Shown: positions 45,932 to 54,344 of the stretch, piece after piece
Numbering within the stretch: the stretch's first letter is position 1
Layout of the letters: every line of letters begins with the position of its first letter
The notes under the pieces: model-generated
Told to the model about the DNA's origin: nothing
Database searches by the model: none
What the model saw: only the letters and a program-made list of their open reading frames with translations
Assembly: GCA_000471045.1 (NCBI GenBank)
Contig: KI301992.1
Span: 688,606-752,605 of the forward strand
Source of the DNA: an actinobacterium LLX17
GTDB lineage: Bacteria; Actinomycetota; Actinomycetes; Propionibacteriales; Nocardioidaceae
Reading direction: 5' to 3'
Length of the DNA: 64,000 nt
Made by a program: the position numbers and the translations under genes

Positions 45932-46744
45932 TCAGGACCCGCGCATGCCGACCGAGACGAGGGGCAGTGGTGTGATCTCGCGGGTCTCGAGGTCGACCGC
46001 CACCGCCGTGTCGGCCGGCACGCGGTCCCACCCCTCCTGCTCGAGTCCGGTCGAGATGACGTGCACGGCGTCGTCGGTGACGCGGTAGTTCATGGCGAAG
46101 TAGGCAGTGGAGTGCTCGGCCGGCATGGCCTCGTCGGACTCGAACATCTCGCGGAGGGCCTTGACGGGGGAGCTGGCGCGGCTGTTGACGTGCACGGCGA
46201 ACATGCGGCGCGAGCCGAGCAGCAGGGCGTTCAGGCTCGCGTTGGGGAACTCCGCCATGAGGATCTCGAGCGCCCGCGTGACGCCGGTGACCTCGTCGCC
46301 CTGCTCCTCGATGCACTGCAGCACCAACCTGAAGTACCGCTCGCTGTCGGTGTCGCCGGACAGCTTCGCGCACGACTCCCGTGTGAGCAGACGCTCGAGC
46401 TGGTCGATCGGCGCGACGTGCCCGTTGTGCGCGAAGGCGTACTCGCCGTCGACGAAAGGGTGGGTGTTCTCGGGCGAGACGGGCAGTCCGCCGGTGGCCC
46501 AGCGCAGGTGCACGAGCCCGGCCGATCCCAGCGGTTGCTCGGCCAGGTCCCGGTAGCGGGGGTCGTCCGCTGCGGAGTCCGCCGACGACGTCGCCTGCGT
46601 GCCACCGTCGTCGGCGTGCCAGGCCATGCCCCAACCATCGCAGTGCACCGCGGTGAGGGCGGTGAAGGTGTCGAAGCCGTCAGGGCCGAGGACGTCGGTG
46701 ACGGAGGTCGGACGGGTCGAGACGTAGCCGAGCAGTCGGCACAC
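45932..46744 (-). CDS. Class II glutamine amidotransferase (Ntn hydrolase)
   Basis: 270 aa. Nucleophile Cys2 (MCRLLGYVS) becomes N-terminal after Met removal. Supporting residues: VHCDGWGMAW, VHLRWATGG, ENTHPF and AFAHNGHVAP, the usual Arg/Asn/Gly oxyanion set. This stand-alone glutaminase domain is of the YafJ type. It is not EgtC: no ergothioneine genes are adjacent and the start motif differs. The acceptor of the released ammonia is unknown. Confidence 0.88.
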   Translation of the reverse strand: MCRLLGYVSTRPTSVTDVLGPDGFDTFTALTAVHCDGWGMAWHADDGGTQATSSADSAADDPRYRDLAEQPLGSAGLVHLRWATGGLPVSPENTHPFVDGEYAFAHNGHVAPIDQLERLLTRESCAKLSGDTDSERYFRLVLQCIEEQGDEVTGVTRALEILMAEFPNASLNALLLGSRRMFAVHVNSRASSPVKALREMFESDEAMPAEHSTAYFAMNYRVTDDAVHVISTGLEQEGWDRVPADTAVAVDLETREITPLPLVSVGMRGS

Positions 46745-46813
46745 GAGGCAGCACCTTCCTGTGGGGTACGCCTTCGACTCTCGCCGACGTCACGACGCCG
46801 GGCAACCGGGCGA

Positions 46814-48304
46814 CTAGAACGATCGCGTGTCGTTGGTCGAGTCGGGGTCCGCGTTGCCGACACCCTCGACCGTGACGCTGCCGGCGGGCGTTCCCAGCAG
46901 CGACTCCACGACGAGCTCGAACGGTGCGACCGGCTGGCCGGGCTCGTAGGTGTAGCTGCAAGTGACGGTGTCGAAGTAGAACGGGTCGCCGTTGGCGTCA
47001 CCGGCCTCGATGGGGCCGCAGGCCCACCCCGCTGAGGCGCGCTCCACGAACGCGGTGGGCTGGGCCATCGTGATCGTGAGGTTGATCGTGAACCCGGTGG
47101 CCGGTGTGGCACCGGCCGCGAGCAGGGGCACGGTCAACAGGTAGCGATCCGGTGCGCCGGTCGCCTCAACCGTGGGTGCACCGACCTGCAGGTCTGCGGG
47201 CCCGGGAGGGGGAGGCGCGGGCGCCGGAGGTGCGGCCGGGACCACCGTTGCGGGAGCCACCACGTTCGCCATGGAGGGGGATGCCGACGCCGCCGGGACC
47301 GCGGGCTTCTCGACCGGCGGGACGAGGACGGGCTGACCCGGGCCCTCAGCGACCGGCGAGGCGACCGTCGAGGACTCGGCCGGGTCGCTTGAGCCCGCAA
47401 GCGCGGCCGCGACGGCGGCCACGACGATCGCGACGGCTGCCGCCGCGCCTGCCATCGCGCGGACGGACGGGCGGGGGAGCCGCGAATTCTTCGGGGTGCC
47501 GTCACCGGTGTCGGGGATGGTGACGATGCCCCCCGTGGTCGTCAGACCCACCAGCAGAACCGGCCAGATCGCGGCGCCGAGCCGGGTGTTCAGCTGGTCG
47601 AGATCGGCGTGGAGCAGGGCGCACTCGCGGCAGTCGTCGAGGTGGGCTCGGACCTTGTTCTCGGTGCGAGGCCTCAGCGTCCCGCGGACGAGCCGCCCGA
47701 GGTGACGCCTGGTCCAGTCGCAGTGGCGGTCGGTCGCACCGGCGACGTGCTCGTCGAGGTAGGCCAGGCGCAGCCCCTCACGAGCGCGATAGGCGGTGGA
47801 GGAGACGGTGGCTGCCGGAACCTCCAGGTCGGCGGCGACCTCGGCCGGCTTGCGTCCCTTGACCTCCAGCTCCCACAGCAGGGATCGCCAGCTGTCCGGC
47901 AGCGTGCGGAGGGCTCGGGCGGCCCGGTGGGCGTCGAGCTCGTCGAAGAGCGAGGAGCCGTCGTCGCCGTCGACGGTGTCGAGGAGCCAGGGCTTGTCGG
48001 AGGCCGCGTGCTCGCGGGCCGCCCGCCGCGATCGCTCGCCGTGGAGGTTGCGGATCACCGTGTGCAGGTAGCCCCGGAAGCTCGTCTGGGGGCCGCGGCC
48101 GCTGACGATCTGGTCGACCACGCGGAGAAAGGCATCAGCGGCCAGGTCCTCGGCATCGCGGCCGTGGGTGACGATCCGGGCCACACGCAGCGCGTCGGCG
48201 CTGTGCCGGGCGTGCAGCACCGCCAAGGCGCGGCCGTCGCCTGCGCGCAGGCCGGCGACCAGCTCGGCGTCGGTGGCGCCGTCCGTCAGGTCCTGCTGCG
48301 TCAT
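46814..48304 (-). CDS. ECF sigma factor fused to zinc-finger anti-sigma, membrane and extracellular domains
   Basis: 496 aa from ATG 48302-48304 (MTQQDLTDG). Residues 10-90 are sigma region 2 (HGRDAEDLAADAFLRVVDQI); 120-190 are region 4 (LRTLPDSWRSLLWELEVKGRKPAEVAADLEVPAATVSSTAYRAREGL). Then comes a ZAS-type zinc site (HCDW...HLDDCREC), one clear membrane helix (AMAGAAAAVAIVVAAVAAAL) and a Pro/Ala linker. The last 115 residues form a DUF11-like extracellular beta domain ending NADPDSTND. Sigma, anti-sigma and sensor are thus one chain. Divergent from an LPXTG surface protein, its probable target. Confidence 0.85.
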   Translation of the reverse strand: MTQQDLTDGATDAELVAGLRAGDGRALAVLHARHSADALRVARIVTHGRDAEDLAADAFLRVVDQIVSGRGPQTSFRGYLHTVIRNLHGERSRRAAREHAASDKPWLLDTVDGDDGSSLFDELDAHRAARALRTLPDSWRSLLWELEVKGRKPAEVAADLEVPAATVSSTAYRAREGLRLAYLDEHVAGATDRHCDWTRRHLGRLVRGTLRPRTENKVRAHLDDCRECALLHADLDQLNTRLGAAIWPVLLVGLTTTGGIVTIPDTGDGTPKNSRLPRPSVRAMAGAAAAVAIVVAAVAAALAGSSDPAESSTVASPVAEGPGQPVLVPPVEKPAVPAASASPSMANVVAPATVVPAAPPAPAPPPPGPADLQVGAPTVEATGAPDRYLLTVPLLAAGATPATGFTINLTITMAQPTAFVERASAGWACGPIEAGDANGDPFYFDTVTCSYTYEPGQPVAPFELVVESLLGTPAGSVTVEGVGNADPDSTNDTRSF

Positions 48305-48400
48305 CTCGGTGTCCTGGCGCGACGAGCCTCGCCGCGCTGATCCCTCTCCCAGGCTGACGATAACTGATCGACGGTACAGGTGGGACCCATTCACCACACA

Positions 48401-48423
48401 GGAAGTGATCCTCGTCACATTCC
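48401..48423. promoter_or_regulatory. Imperfect inverted repeat in the sigma/surface-protein divergent promoter region
   Basis: GGAAGTGA and TCACATTCC flank a 6-base centre and pair with one bulge. GGAA-type sequences on both strands resemble ECF -35 elements, so the region may hold divergent ECF promoters. No -10 can be assigned with confidence in 48305-48523. Confidence 0.35.
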
Positions 48424-48523
48424 GTGCAGGTGGCGCGAGATTCGCCGGGACGGATCTCCAGTTGATGTCGCGCAGGCATCTGCCCGCACGGCGTGAGACC
48501 CCCGATCGCATGGAGAAGTACTG

Positions 48524-51500
48524 ATGAGACGCACCCTGCTCGACTGGCGAGCCTGCCTCGTCGCGGCCCTGACGCTGCTGCTGACGGTGTCGACGCTGGC
48601 AGCACCGGCCACCGCCGCCACGCCCGGCATCACCTCGAACGTCCTGCTCAACGGCGAGACGTACGGCGGCACTCCGGTCGTCACCGAAGGTGATGAGCTG
48701 ACGCTGCGCGTGCAGTACGACACCGCGGTCACGCCGGGGTCGACCGTCGTGTTCGAGCTCGGCACGAACGTCACCGTGAGCGAGGTCCCGGTCGCGAACA
48801 CCGCGATCGAGTCGGTCACGCAGGACGGCAACCGGGTGTCGATCACCTTCCGGGACCCGTGGCCGGCCGGAGTGAACCAGGGTGTCTTCGACCTGACCTT
48901 CACGGTGAACAGCGTCGAGACGAGCACGCCCGGCGAGATCCGCTGGACCATCGACGGCGAGCCCAGCTCGGTCAACGTCATCGTGCGCAACAGCGGTGAC
49001 CAGTTCGCCTCCGTGCAGGAGAACTACGCCAAGAGCGCCACGCCGGGCAACCTCGACAGCTTCGTGACCGTCGTGGACGGCCAGGTCCGGCTGCGTCCCG
49101 AGATCGCCGGCCAGGAGATCAGCTACACCCTGCGACTCGACTCACCGGAGGCGCGGACCGATCTGCCCGTCACCGACCAGCTGCCCGACGGTCTGACGTA
49201 CGTCGACGGCTCGTTCGCCGGTCAGCTCACCACATGGGACGCCAACGGCCTCAACCGCACCACGAAGCCGTTCCCGTTCGCGCCCACCGTCACGGGCGAC
49301 TCCTTCGCCAGCACCCTGAGCGTTCCGGGTCCCTCGCAGCTCGCCCTCACCTACCGCGCGACCGTCACCGACATCGCCGCGCTCGAGCAGCAGCTGCAGA
49401 CACGCTACGACCAGCTCGGTGGAGGCACCGGCAACTTCGAGATCCAGCTGCGGAACACCGCGACCTTCGGCACGACCGAGCGGACTGCTTCGGTGCGGCT
49501 GCGCGGTTCCGTGCCCGGCGTCAACATCGGTCAGGCCTTCGGCAAGAACGCCAGCTGGAGCACCCAGAACGTCGTGACCGACGCCGCGGGCAACCTGGTC
49601 CCGCCGGCCGACCTCACCTACACGTTCAAGGCCGATCTACGGCAGTGGACGGGCGCCCCGAACTTCACGCTGAACCGCAACGTCGTCATCAGCGACGTCC
49701 TGCCGAGCCAGGCCGCCTGGAGCACCGACGCGACCGACTTCATCACCGCGAACGGCCTGACCCTCACCGAGGCGTCGACCTGCCCGGCCACCACGGACGC
49801 CTTCGAAGGGGACGAGTTCGTCGGTCAGTACTGCGTGGACGGCCAGCGACTGCTCGTGAACGTGGGGCGCGACAACACGACCAACGCGACCATCGCGGTC
49901 AAGGCGCAGCTCGCCACCGTGGAGGGTCTGACCCAGGCCGGAAGCACGCCCATCGTCGACGCGACGCCGTACCGCTGGCGCAACGTGGCCGACTTCCACT
50001 ACCGGGACGGCAACCCGCACAGCGCGACGCGCGACGTCACGGTGGTCGTGCTGCCCGACACCAGCGAGGGCATCAACGATCCGAGCGTCTTCCGAAAGAC
50101 CGGCACGCCCCGCGAGACGTCGGTCGCGCCGGGCGAGACGGTCACGGTCGACTACGACTTCGTCGTCGCGGCCGGCAAGGGCATCGACGTGACGACCAGT
50201 CGCATCGTCGACCACGTCGACACCGAGGTCTTCGACCTGAACGATCCGGAGGCGGTGGCCGTCTCCGGCAGCTACGCCGGGGTCGCGCTGACCTCTTCGA
50301 GCTTCGAGCTGAGCGTCGACGACGACGGGAACCTCGTCATCGACCTGAGCGACGCCGGCCGGGCCACGGTCCTCGCGCTGGGTGCGGACCGGGAGTACCG
50401 GGTCGACATCGCGCTGACGACGCGCCCCTTCGAGGGCAAGGAGACGCTCTCGATCACCAACACGGCGACCCTCTTCGGCGGGGACGACACCCCGCTGTAC
50501 TGGTCGGGCACCGAGACGGAGGCGACGTCGTTCGGCGACGAGGCCGAGGTCCGCAAGCGCGTCTTCGACCGCGCGTCCGAGGAGTGGGTCGAGACCGTCA
50601 AGGCCGAGACCGACGGGTCGGGCCAGCTCGTGCAGGACACCTACGTCTACCGGATCGAGTTCATCCCGCACGGCAGCTATGACGACGTCGTGGTCGTCCC
50701 GGTCGTCGACGTGCTGCCCGAGGCAGCGGACTTCCTCGGCTTCGTCTCCGAGGCGGACGCCGCGACGGGTGCCAACCCGACCACCGGACCCGTCGACGTG
50801 GGCGGCAACCTCGAGGCCACCTACGACGCGACGTCCGGCACCGTGCGGATCGTCCAGAAGGACGGCACCCGGCTCGACGCCGGCACCCCGATCGCGGCCT
50901 ACGTGGCCGTGCAGATCACCGACGGTTCGGCCCCTGTCGTCAACCGGATCGGTGACACGTTCGCCGAGATCGTGCCGCTGACCTCTGTCTCCGTGGGGGA
51001 CTTCGTGTGGGTCGACATCGACCGCGACGGCCGCCAGGGCGCCGGGGAGCCGGGGACCCCGGGCGTCGTGCTCGAGGTCGTTGGTCCCGACGGCGAGCCG
51101 GTCACCGACGTGCTCGGCAACCCGGTCGGGCCCGTCACGACCGGACCGGACGGTGGATACACGTTCGACCGTCTGCCGGCGCTGACCGGCGACCAGACCT
51201 ACACGGTCCGGATCGATCGCGATGCGTCCGCCGAGGCCCTTCGGCCCTACGTCCCGACGATCGCCCAGCAGGGCGACCGCGACCTGGACTCCTCCACGTG
51301 GGAGGCGGTGACCGTCCCGGGTGACCTGCACGACGACGGTGACCGTGACCCGACGCTGGACTTCGGGTTCGTGACCAAGACCTACGCGGTCGGCGACCTC
51401 GTGTGGATCGACGCCGACCGTGACGGCCTCCAGGGCGAGGACGAGGCGGTGCTGGCCGGCGTGCTGGTCGAGCTGCTCGACGCCGAGAGCGACGTGGTCG

Positions 51501-51952
51501 CCACCACGACGACCGCCGAGGACGGCCGGTACGTCTTCGACAACCTGCCGGCGGGCACGTACCAGGTGCGCTTCACGCTGACCGACGCACAGAAGGCGAT
51601 CTACGCCTTCACGCAGCGGGACGTGGACGGCGACGACCTCGACTCCGACGCGAACCCCGCGGACGGCATGACGGTCACGATCGTGCTCGACGACACCAAC
51701 ACCGCCCTCACGGGCGACTACGAGCACCGCCAGATCAGCGCGACCCAGGGCATCGACCCGACCTGGGACGCCGGTGTCCTCATCCAGGACGGACCGGTCG
51801 TCGAGCAGCCTGCGACCGATCCGCCGACGGCACAGCCGGAGCGTTCCGTGCTCCCGAGCACCGGAACGGCCCTGCGACTGGGCGTGCTGGCCCTGGCCCT
51901 GGCACTGGTCGGCCTGGGTGTGGTGTTCCTCCGATCGGGACGTCGTCCCTGA
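48524..51952 (+). CDS. LPXTG-anchored surface protein with SdrD B-like domains
   Basis: 1142 aa. A signal peptide (LLDWRACLVAALTLLLTVSTLAAPATAA) is followed by about 800 residues of repeated beta-sandwich domains like those of isopeptide-stabilised adhesins (YTLRLDSPEARTDLPVTDQLPDGLTYVDGSF). Two SdrD B-type calcium-binding domains follow: VGDFVWVDIDRDGRQGAGEPG near 825 and VGDLVWIDADRDGLQGEDEAV near 955. The cell-wall sorting signal is LPSTG about 30 residues from the end, then a hydrophobic stretch and RSGRRP. Sortase would link it to peptidoglycan. Role in adhesion is inferred. Confidence 0.88.
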   Translation: MRRTLLDWRACLVAALTLLLTVSTLAAPATAATPGITSNVLLNGETYGGTPVVTEGDELTLRVQYDTAVTPGSTVVFELGTNVTVSEVPVANTAIESVTQDGNRVSITFRDPWPAGVNQGVFDLTFTVNSVETSTPGEIRWTIDGEPSSVNVIVRNSGDQFASVQENYAKSATPGNLDSFVTVVDGQVRLRPEIAGQEISYTLRLDSPEARTDLPVTDQLPDGLTYVDGSFAGQLTTWDANGLNRTTKPFPFAPTVTGDSFASTLSVPGPSQLALTYRATVTDIAALEQQLQTRYDQLGGGTGNFEIQLRNTATFGTTERTASVRLRGSVPGVNIGQAFGKNASWSTQNVVTDAAGNLVPPADLTYTFKADLRQWTGAPNFTLNRNVVISDVLPSQAAWSTDATDFITANGLTLTEASTCPATTDAFEGDEFVGQYCVDGQRLLVNVGRDNTTNATIAVKAQLATVEGLTQAGSTPIVDATPYRWRNVADFHYRDGNPHSATRDVTVVVLPDTSEGINDPSVFRKTGTPRETSVAPGETVTVDYDFVVAAGKGIDVTTSRIVDHVDTEVFDLNDPEAVAVSGSYAGVALTSSSFELSVDDDGNLVIDLSDAGRATVLALGADREYRVDIALTTRPFEGKETLSITNTATLFGGDDTPLYWSGTETEATSFGDEAEVRKRVFDRASEEWVETVKAETDGSGQLVQDTYVYRIEFIPHGSYDDVVVVPVVDVLPEAADFLGFVSEADAATGANPTTGPVDVGGNLEATYDATSGTVRIVQKDGTRLDAGTPIAAYVAVQITDGSAPVVNRIGDTFAEIVPLTSVSVGDFVWVDIDRDGRQGAGEPGTPGVVLEVVGPDGEPVTDVLGNPVGPVTTGPDGGYTFDRLPALTGDQTYTVRIDRDASAEALRPYVPTIAQQGDRDLDSSTWEAVTVPGDLHDDGDRDPTLDFGFVTKTYAVGDLVWIDADRDGLQGEDEAVLAGVLVELLDAESDVVATTTTAEDGRYVFDNLPAGTYQVRFTLTDAQKAIYAFTQRDVDGDDLDSDANPADGMTVTIVLDDTNTALTGDYEHRQISATQGIDPTWDAGVLIQDGPVVEQPATDPPTAQPERSVLPSTGTALRLGVLALALALVGLGVVFLRSGRRP

Positions 51953-51973
51953 CGTTCCCACCTGAGGAACAGC

Positions 51974-52000
51974 AGCGCCCCGGTCATCGACCGGGGCGCT
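51974..52000. terminator. Perfect hairpin terminator after the surface-protein gene
   Basis: AGCGCCCCGGTC (51974-51985), loop ATC, GACCGGGGCGCT (51989-52000): a perfect 12-bp stem, 21 bases after the stop codon. No T-run follows. Confidence 0.75.
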
Positions 52001-52017
52001 GTCGCGCGCGGCGGGAC

Positions 52018-52023
52018 TAGGGT
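52018..52023 (+). promoter_or_regulatory. -10 element TAGGGT of the antiporter operon
   Basis: TAGGGT ends 7 bases before GTG 52031, suggesting a leaderless transcript and arguing against the GTG at 52022, which overlaps the -10. Confidence 0.5.
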
Positions 52024-52030
52024 GAAGAAC

Positions 52031-52513
52031 GTGGACATCGAGGAAGTGCTGCTGCCAGGCGTCGGGCTGCGCTACGAGTTCGTCAACCACCGCGGCGCCC
52101 GTGTCGGGGTGGTCGCCCTCCGCGACGGTGGGTTCGAGGTCGCTCTCTACGAGGGCGCCGACCCTGACCGTGCGACGTCGTCGTTCGACCTCGACGCGCA
52201 GGAGGCGGAGGCCCTCGCCCAGATCCTGGGCGCGCCGCGCATCTCGGAGCGCTTCGCCGACCTGACGCGTGAGGTCCCAGGTCTGGCCGCCGGCCAGGTG
52301 GAGCTGCGTGCTGGGGGGCCGTACGTCGATCGCCCCCTGGGTGACAGTCGGGCTCGGACCCGCACCGGCGCCTCGATCGTCGCTGTGGTCCGCGGCGACG
52401 ACGTCGTCGCCTCCCCGGGGCCGGAAGAGGTGCTGCGGGCCGGAGACGTCCTCGTCGCCATCGGCACCGCTGACGGGTTGACGGCCCTGACCGATCTGAT
52501 CGACTCCGCCTGA
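52031..52513 (+). CDS. Cation:proton antiporter regulatory subunit (KhtT-like, TrkA-C domain)
   Basis: 160 aa from GTG 52031 (VDIEEVLLPGVGLRYEF). The N-terminal part (residues 1-70) is the KhtT N domain. The C-terminal half is a TrkA-C (RCK-C) domain: RTRTGASIVAVVRGDDVVASPGPEEVLRAGDVLVAIGT. In Bacillus KhtT controls the K+/H+ antiporter KhtU in response to ligands such as cyclic di-AMP and pH; the same job is likely here because the antiporter gene starts one base after this stop. Confidence 0.88.
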   Translation: MDIEEVLLPGVGLRYEFVNHRGARVGVVALRDGGFEVALYEGADPDRATSSFDLDAQEAEALAQILGAPRISERFADLTREVPGLAAGQVELRAGGPYVDRPLGDSRARTRTGASIVAVVRGDDVVASPGPEEVLRAGDVLVAIGTADGLTALTDLIDSA

Positions 52514-52514
52514 C

Positions 52515-53654
52515 GTGGAGGTCTCGACCGCGCTGCTCCTCGAGCTGGGCATGCTGCTGCTGGTGCTGACGGTCCTCGGCTCGGCGGCACGACGGGTCGG
52601 ACTCTCACCGATCCCGCTCTACCTGGTGGCGGGGTTGTTCCTCGGCCCCGAGGGCATTGCCCCGGTGCCGGCCACGGAGGAGTTCGTCGACACCGGCGCG
52701 TCGATCGGCCTCGTCCTGCTGCTGCTCGTGCTGGGCCTGGAGTTCACGGTCGACGAGTTCGCGGTCAGCCTGAAGCGCCACCGTGCGTCAGCGCTCGTCG
52801 ACATCGTGCTCAACGCGACGCCCGGTGCGCTCGCCGGGTGGCTTCTGGGGTTCGACGCCGTCGGCATCGTCGCCCTGGCCGGCGCGACCTACATCTCGTC
52901 GTCGGGCATCGTCGCGCGCGTCCTCGGCGACCTGGGCAGACTGGGCAATCGCGAGACGCCCGCCGTGCTCTCGGTCCTCGTGCTCGAGGACTTCGCGATG
53001 GCCGCCTTTCTCCCCGTGCTGGCCGTCCTGGCGGCCGGCGGCACGTGGTGGCAGGCCGTCATCGGCGCCGCGATCGCGGTCGGAGCGCTCACCGGCGCGT
53101 TGCTGGCCTCGCGCCGCTACGGGCACCGGGTGGGACAGCTGGTCGCTCACCCGGACCCGGAGCAGCTGCTGCTGCGGGTGCTCGGACTGGCCCTGGTCGT
53201 CGCGGCCCTCGCCGAGCTGGTGCACGCCTCCGCAGCGGTGGGCGCGTTCCTCGTGGGTCTCACCCTCACCGGTCCCGTGGCCGATCGCGCCCGCGCGGTG
53301 CTCTCTCCGTTGCGCGATCTCTTCGCCGCCGTGTTCTTCCTGGCGATCGGCCTGTCGGTCGACCCGAGTGACCTGCTGCCGATGCTCCCGGCTGCCGTCG
53401 CGCTGGCCGCGGTCACGGCCGCGACCAAGATCGCGACAGGGTGGTTCGCGGCAGGTCGCGACGGGGCTGGCGCCCCTGGACGGTGGCGCGCTGGCACGGT
53501 GCTGACGGCGCGCGGCGAGTTCTCCCTGGTGATCATCGGCCTCGTCGGCACCCAGCAGGCCGAGCTGGGCAACCTCGTCACGGCCTACGTGCTGGTGCTC
53601 GCCGTGGTCGGGCCGGTGCTGACCCGAGCCCCCCTCCCGCTCGTCAGACAGTGA
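52515..53654 (+). CDS. Monovalent cation:proton antiporter (CPA2, KhtU/KefB-like)
   Basis: 379 aa from GTG 52515. Eleven to twelve membrane helices; the hairpins GLSPIPLYLVAGLFLGPEG and GLVLLLLVLGLEFTVDEF and the discontinuous-helix motif GATYISSSGIVARVLGDLG are characteristic of CPA2. The late FFLAIGLSVDPSDLLPMLP and LTARGEFSLVIIGL segments match KefB/KhtU. There is no cytoplasmic RCK domain; that part is the separate gene upstream. It should exchange K+ or Na+ for H+. Overlaps the convergent pncA end by 11 bases. Confidence 0.9.
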   Translation: MEVSTALLLELGMLLLVLTVLGSAARRVGLSPIPLYLVAGLFLGPEGIAPVPATEEFVDTGASIGLVLLLLVLGLEFTVDEFAVSLKRHRASALVDIVLNATPGALAGWLLGFDAVGIVALAGATYISSSGIVARVLGDLGRLGNRETPAVLSVLVLEDFAMAAFLPVLAVLAAGGTWWQAVIGAAIAVGALTGALLASRRYGHRVGQLVAHPDPEQLLLRVLGLALVVAALAELVHASAAVGAFLVGLTLTGPVADRARAVLSPLRDLFAAVFFLAIGLSVDPSDLLPMLPAAVALAAVTAATKIATGWFAAGRDGAGAPGRWRAGTVLTARGEFSLVIIGLVGTQQAELGNLVTAYVLVLAVVGPVLTRAPLPLVRQ

Positions 53655-54216
53655 GCTCGACGCCGGCGGTCTCCATCTCGACCAGGGCTGCCTCGCTGGA
53701 CTCGTGGGCCACCCCGGCGTGCAGGCCGTCGAGCAGCCGGACGGAGAAACCGGCCGACACGGCGTCGAGTGCAGTGGCCCGGACGCAGTAGTCGGTGGCG
53801 ATGCCGACGACGTCGACGGCCTCGACACCGCGATCGCGCAACAGGTCGGCGAGGAGCTCGCCACTGTCGGTGGTTCCCTCGAAGGCGGAGTAGGCCGGCA
53901 CGCCTTGGCCCTTGAGGACCTCGACGTCGATGAGGTCGGTCAACAGCTCCGGGGCGTACTCGGCGCCCTCCGTGCCCGCCACACAGTGCACGGGCCACGT
54001 GGTCACGTAGTCCGGCTCGCCGTGCGCGAAGTGGCCGCCGTTGTCGTTGTCGCCGTCGTGCCAGTCGCGGGAGGCGATGACGAGGTCGTACCGATTTGCC
54101 TGCTCTCGCAGCAGGATGCTGATGGCGGCAGCAACGTCGTGCCCACCGTCGACCCCGAGGGCGCCGCCCTCGCAGAAGTCGTTCTGGACGTCGACGACGA
54201 TCAGCGCGCTCTTCAT
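53644..54216 (-). CDS. pncA: Nicotinamidase
   Basis: 190 aa from ATG 54214-54216 (MKSALIVVDVQNDFCEGG). Catalytic triad: Asp in VDVQNDF, Lys in the EVLKGQG segment and Cys in GIATDYCVRATALDA. Metal ligands are in SRDWHDGDNDNGGHF. It converts nicotinamide to nicotinate and is the enzyme that activates pyrazinamide in mycobacteria. With pncB in the same window it forms the first steps of NAD salvage. Confidence 0.94.
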   Translation of the reverse strand: MKSALIVVDVQNDFCEGGALGVDGGHDVAAAISILLREQANRYDLVIASRDWHDGDNDNGGHFAHGEPDYVTTWPVHCVAGTEGAEYAPELLTDLIDVEVLKGQGVPAYSAFEGTTDSGELLADLLRDRGVEAVDVVGIATDYCVRATALDAVSAGFSVRLLDGLHAGVAHESSEAALVEMETAGVELTV

Positions 54217-54309
54217 GGAGATCAGCGTAGACGTCACGCGCAGGCTGTAAATTCCCTGTGCGAGAGGGAATCTCGACGCTCCTGAGTTTCTCGCCAGGGT
54301 CATCTGCCG

Positions 54310-54328
54310 TTAAGGTAAGCCGACCCTT
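54310..54328. promoter_or_regulatory. DtxR/IdeR-like iron box
   Basis: TTAAGGTAAGCCGACCCTT matches the TTAGGTTAGGCTAACCTAA consensus at about 12 of 19 positions and keeps the partial dyad. It lies 16 bases before the start of an iron transporter operon, so repression by iron-loaded DtxR/IdeR is likely. Confidence 0.65.
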
Positions 54329-54344
54329 ATGACGTGAGGACACC

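Noticed and set aside
45932-46744. EgtC (ergothioneine synthesis) for the class II amidotransferase
   Set aside because: The N-terminal motif and length fit the general YafJ-like class, and no egtA, egtB or egtD gene is nearby.
49637-52552. 971-residue open frame antisense to the LPXTG surface gene
   Set aside because: The plus-strand gene has a signal peptide, repeats and a sorting signal; the antisense frame has none and is Asp/Val/Gly/Arg-rich.
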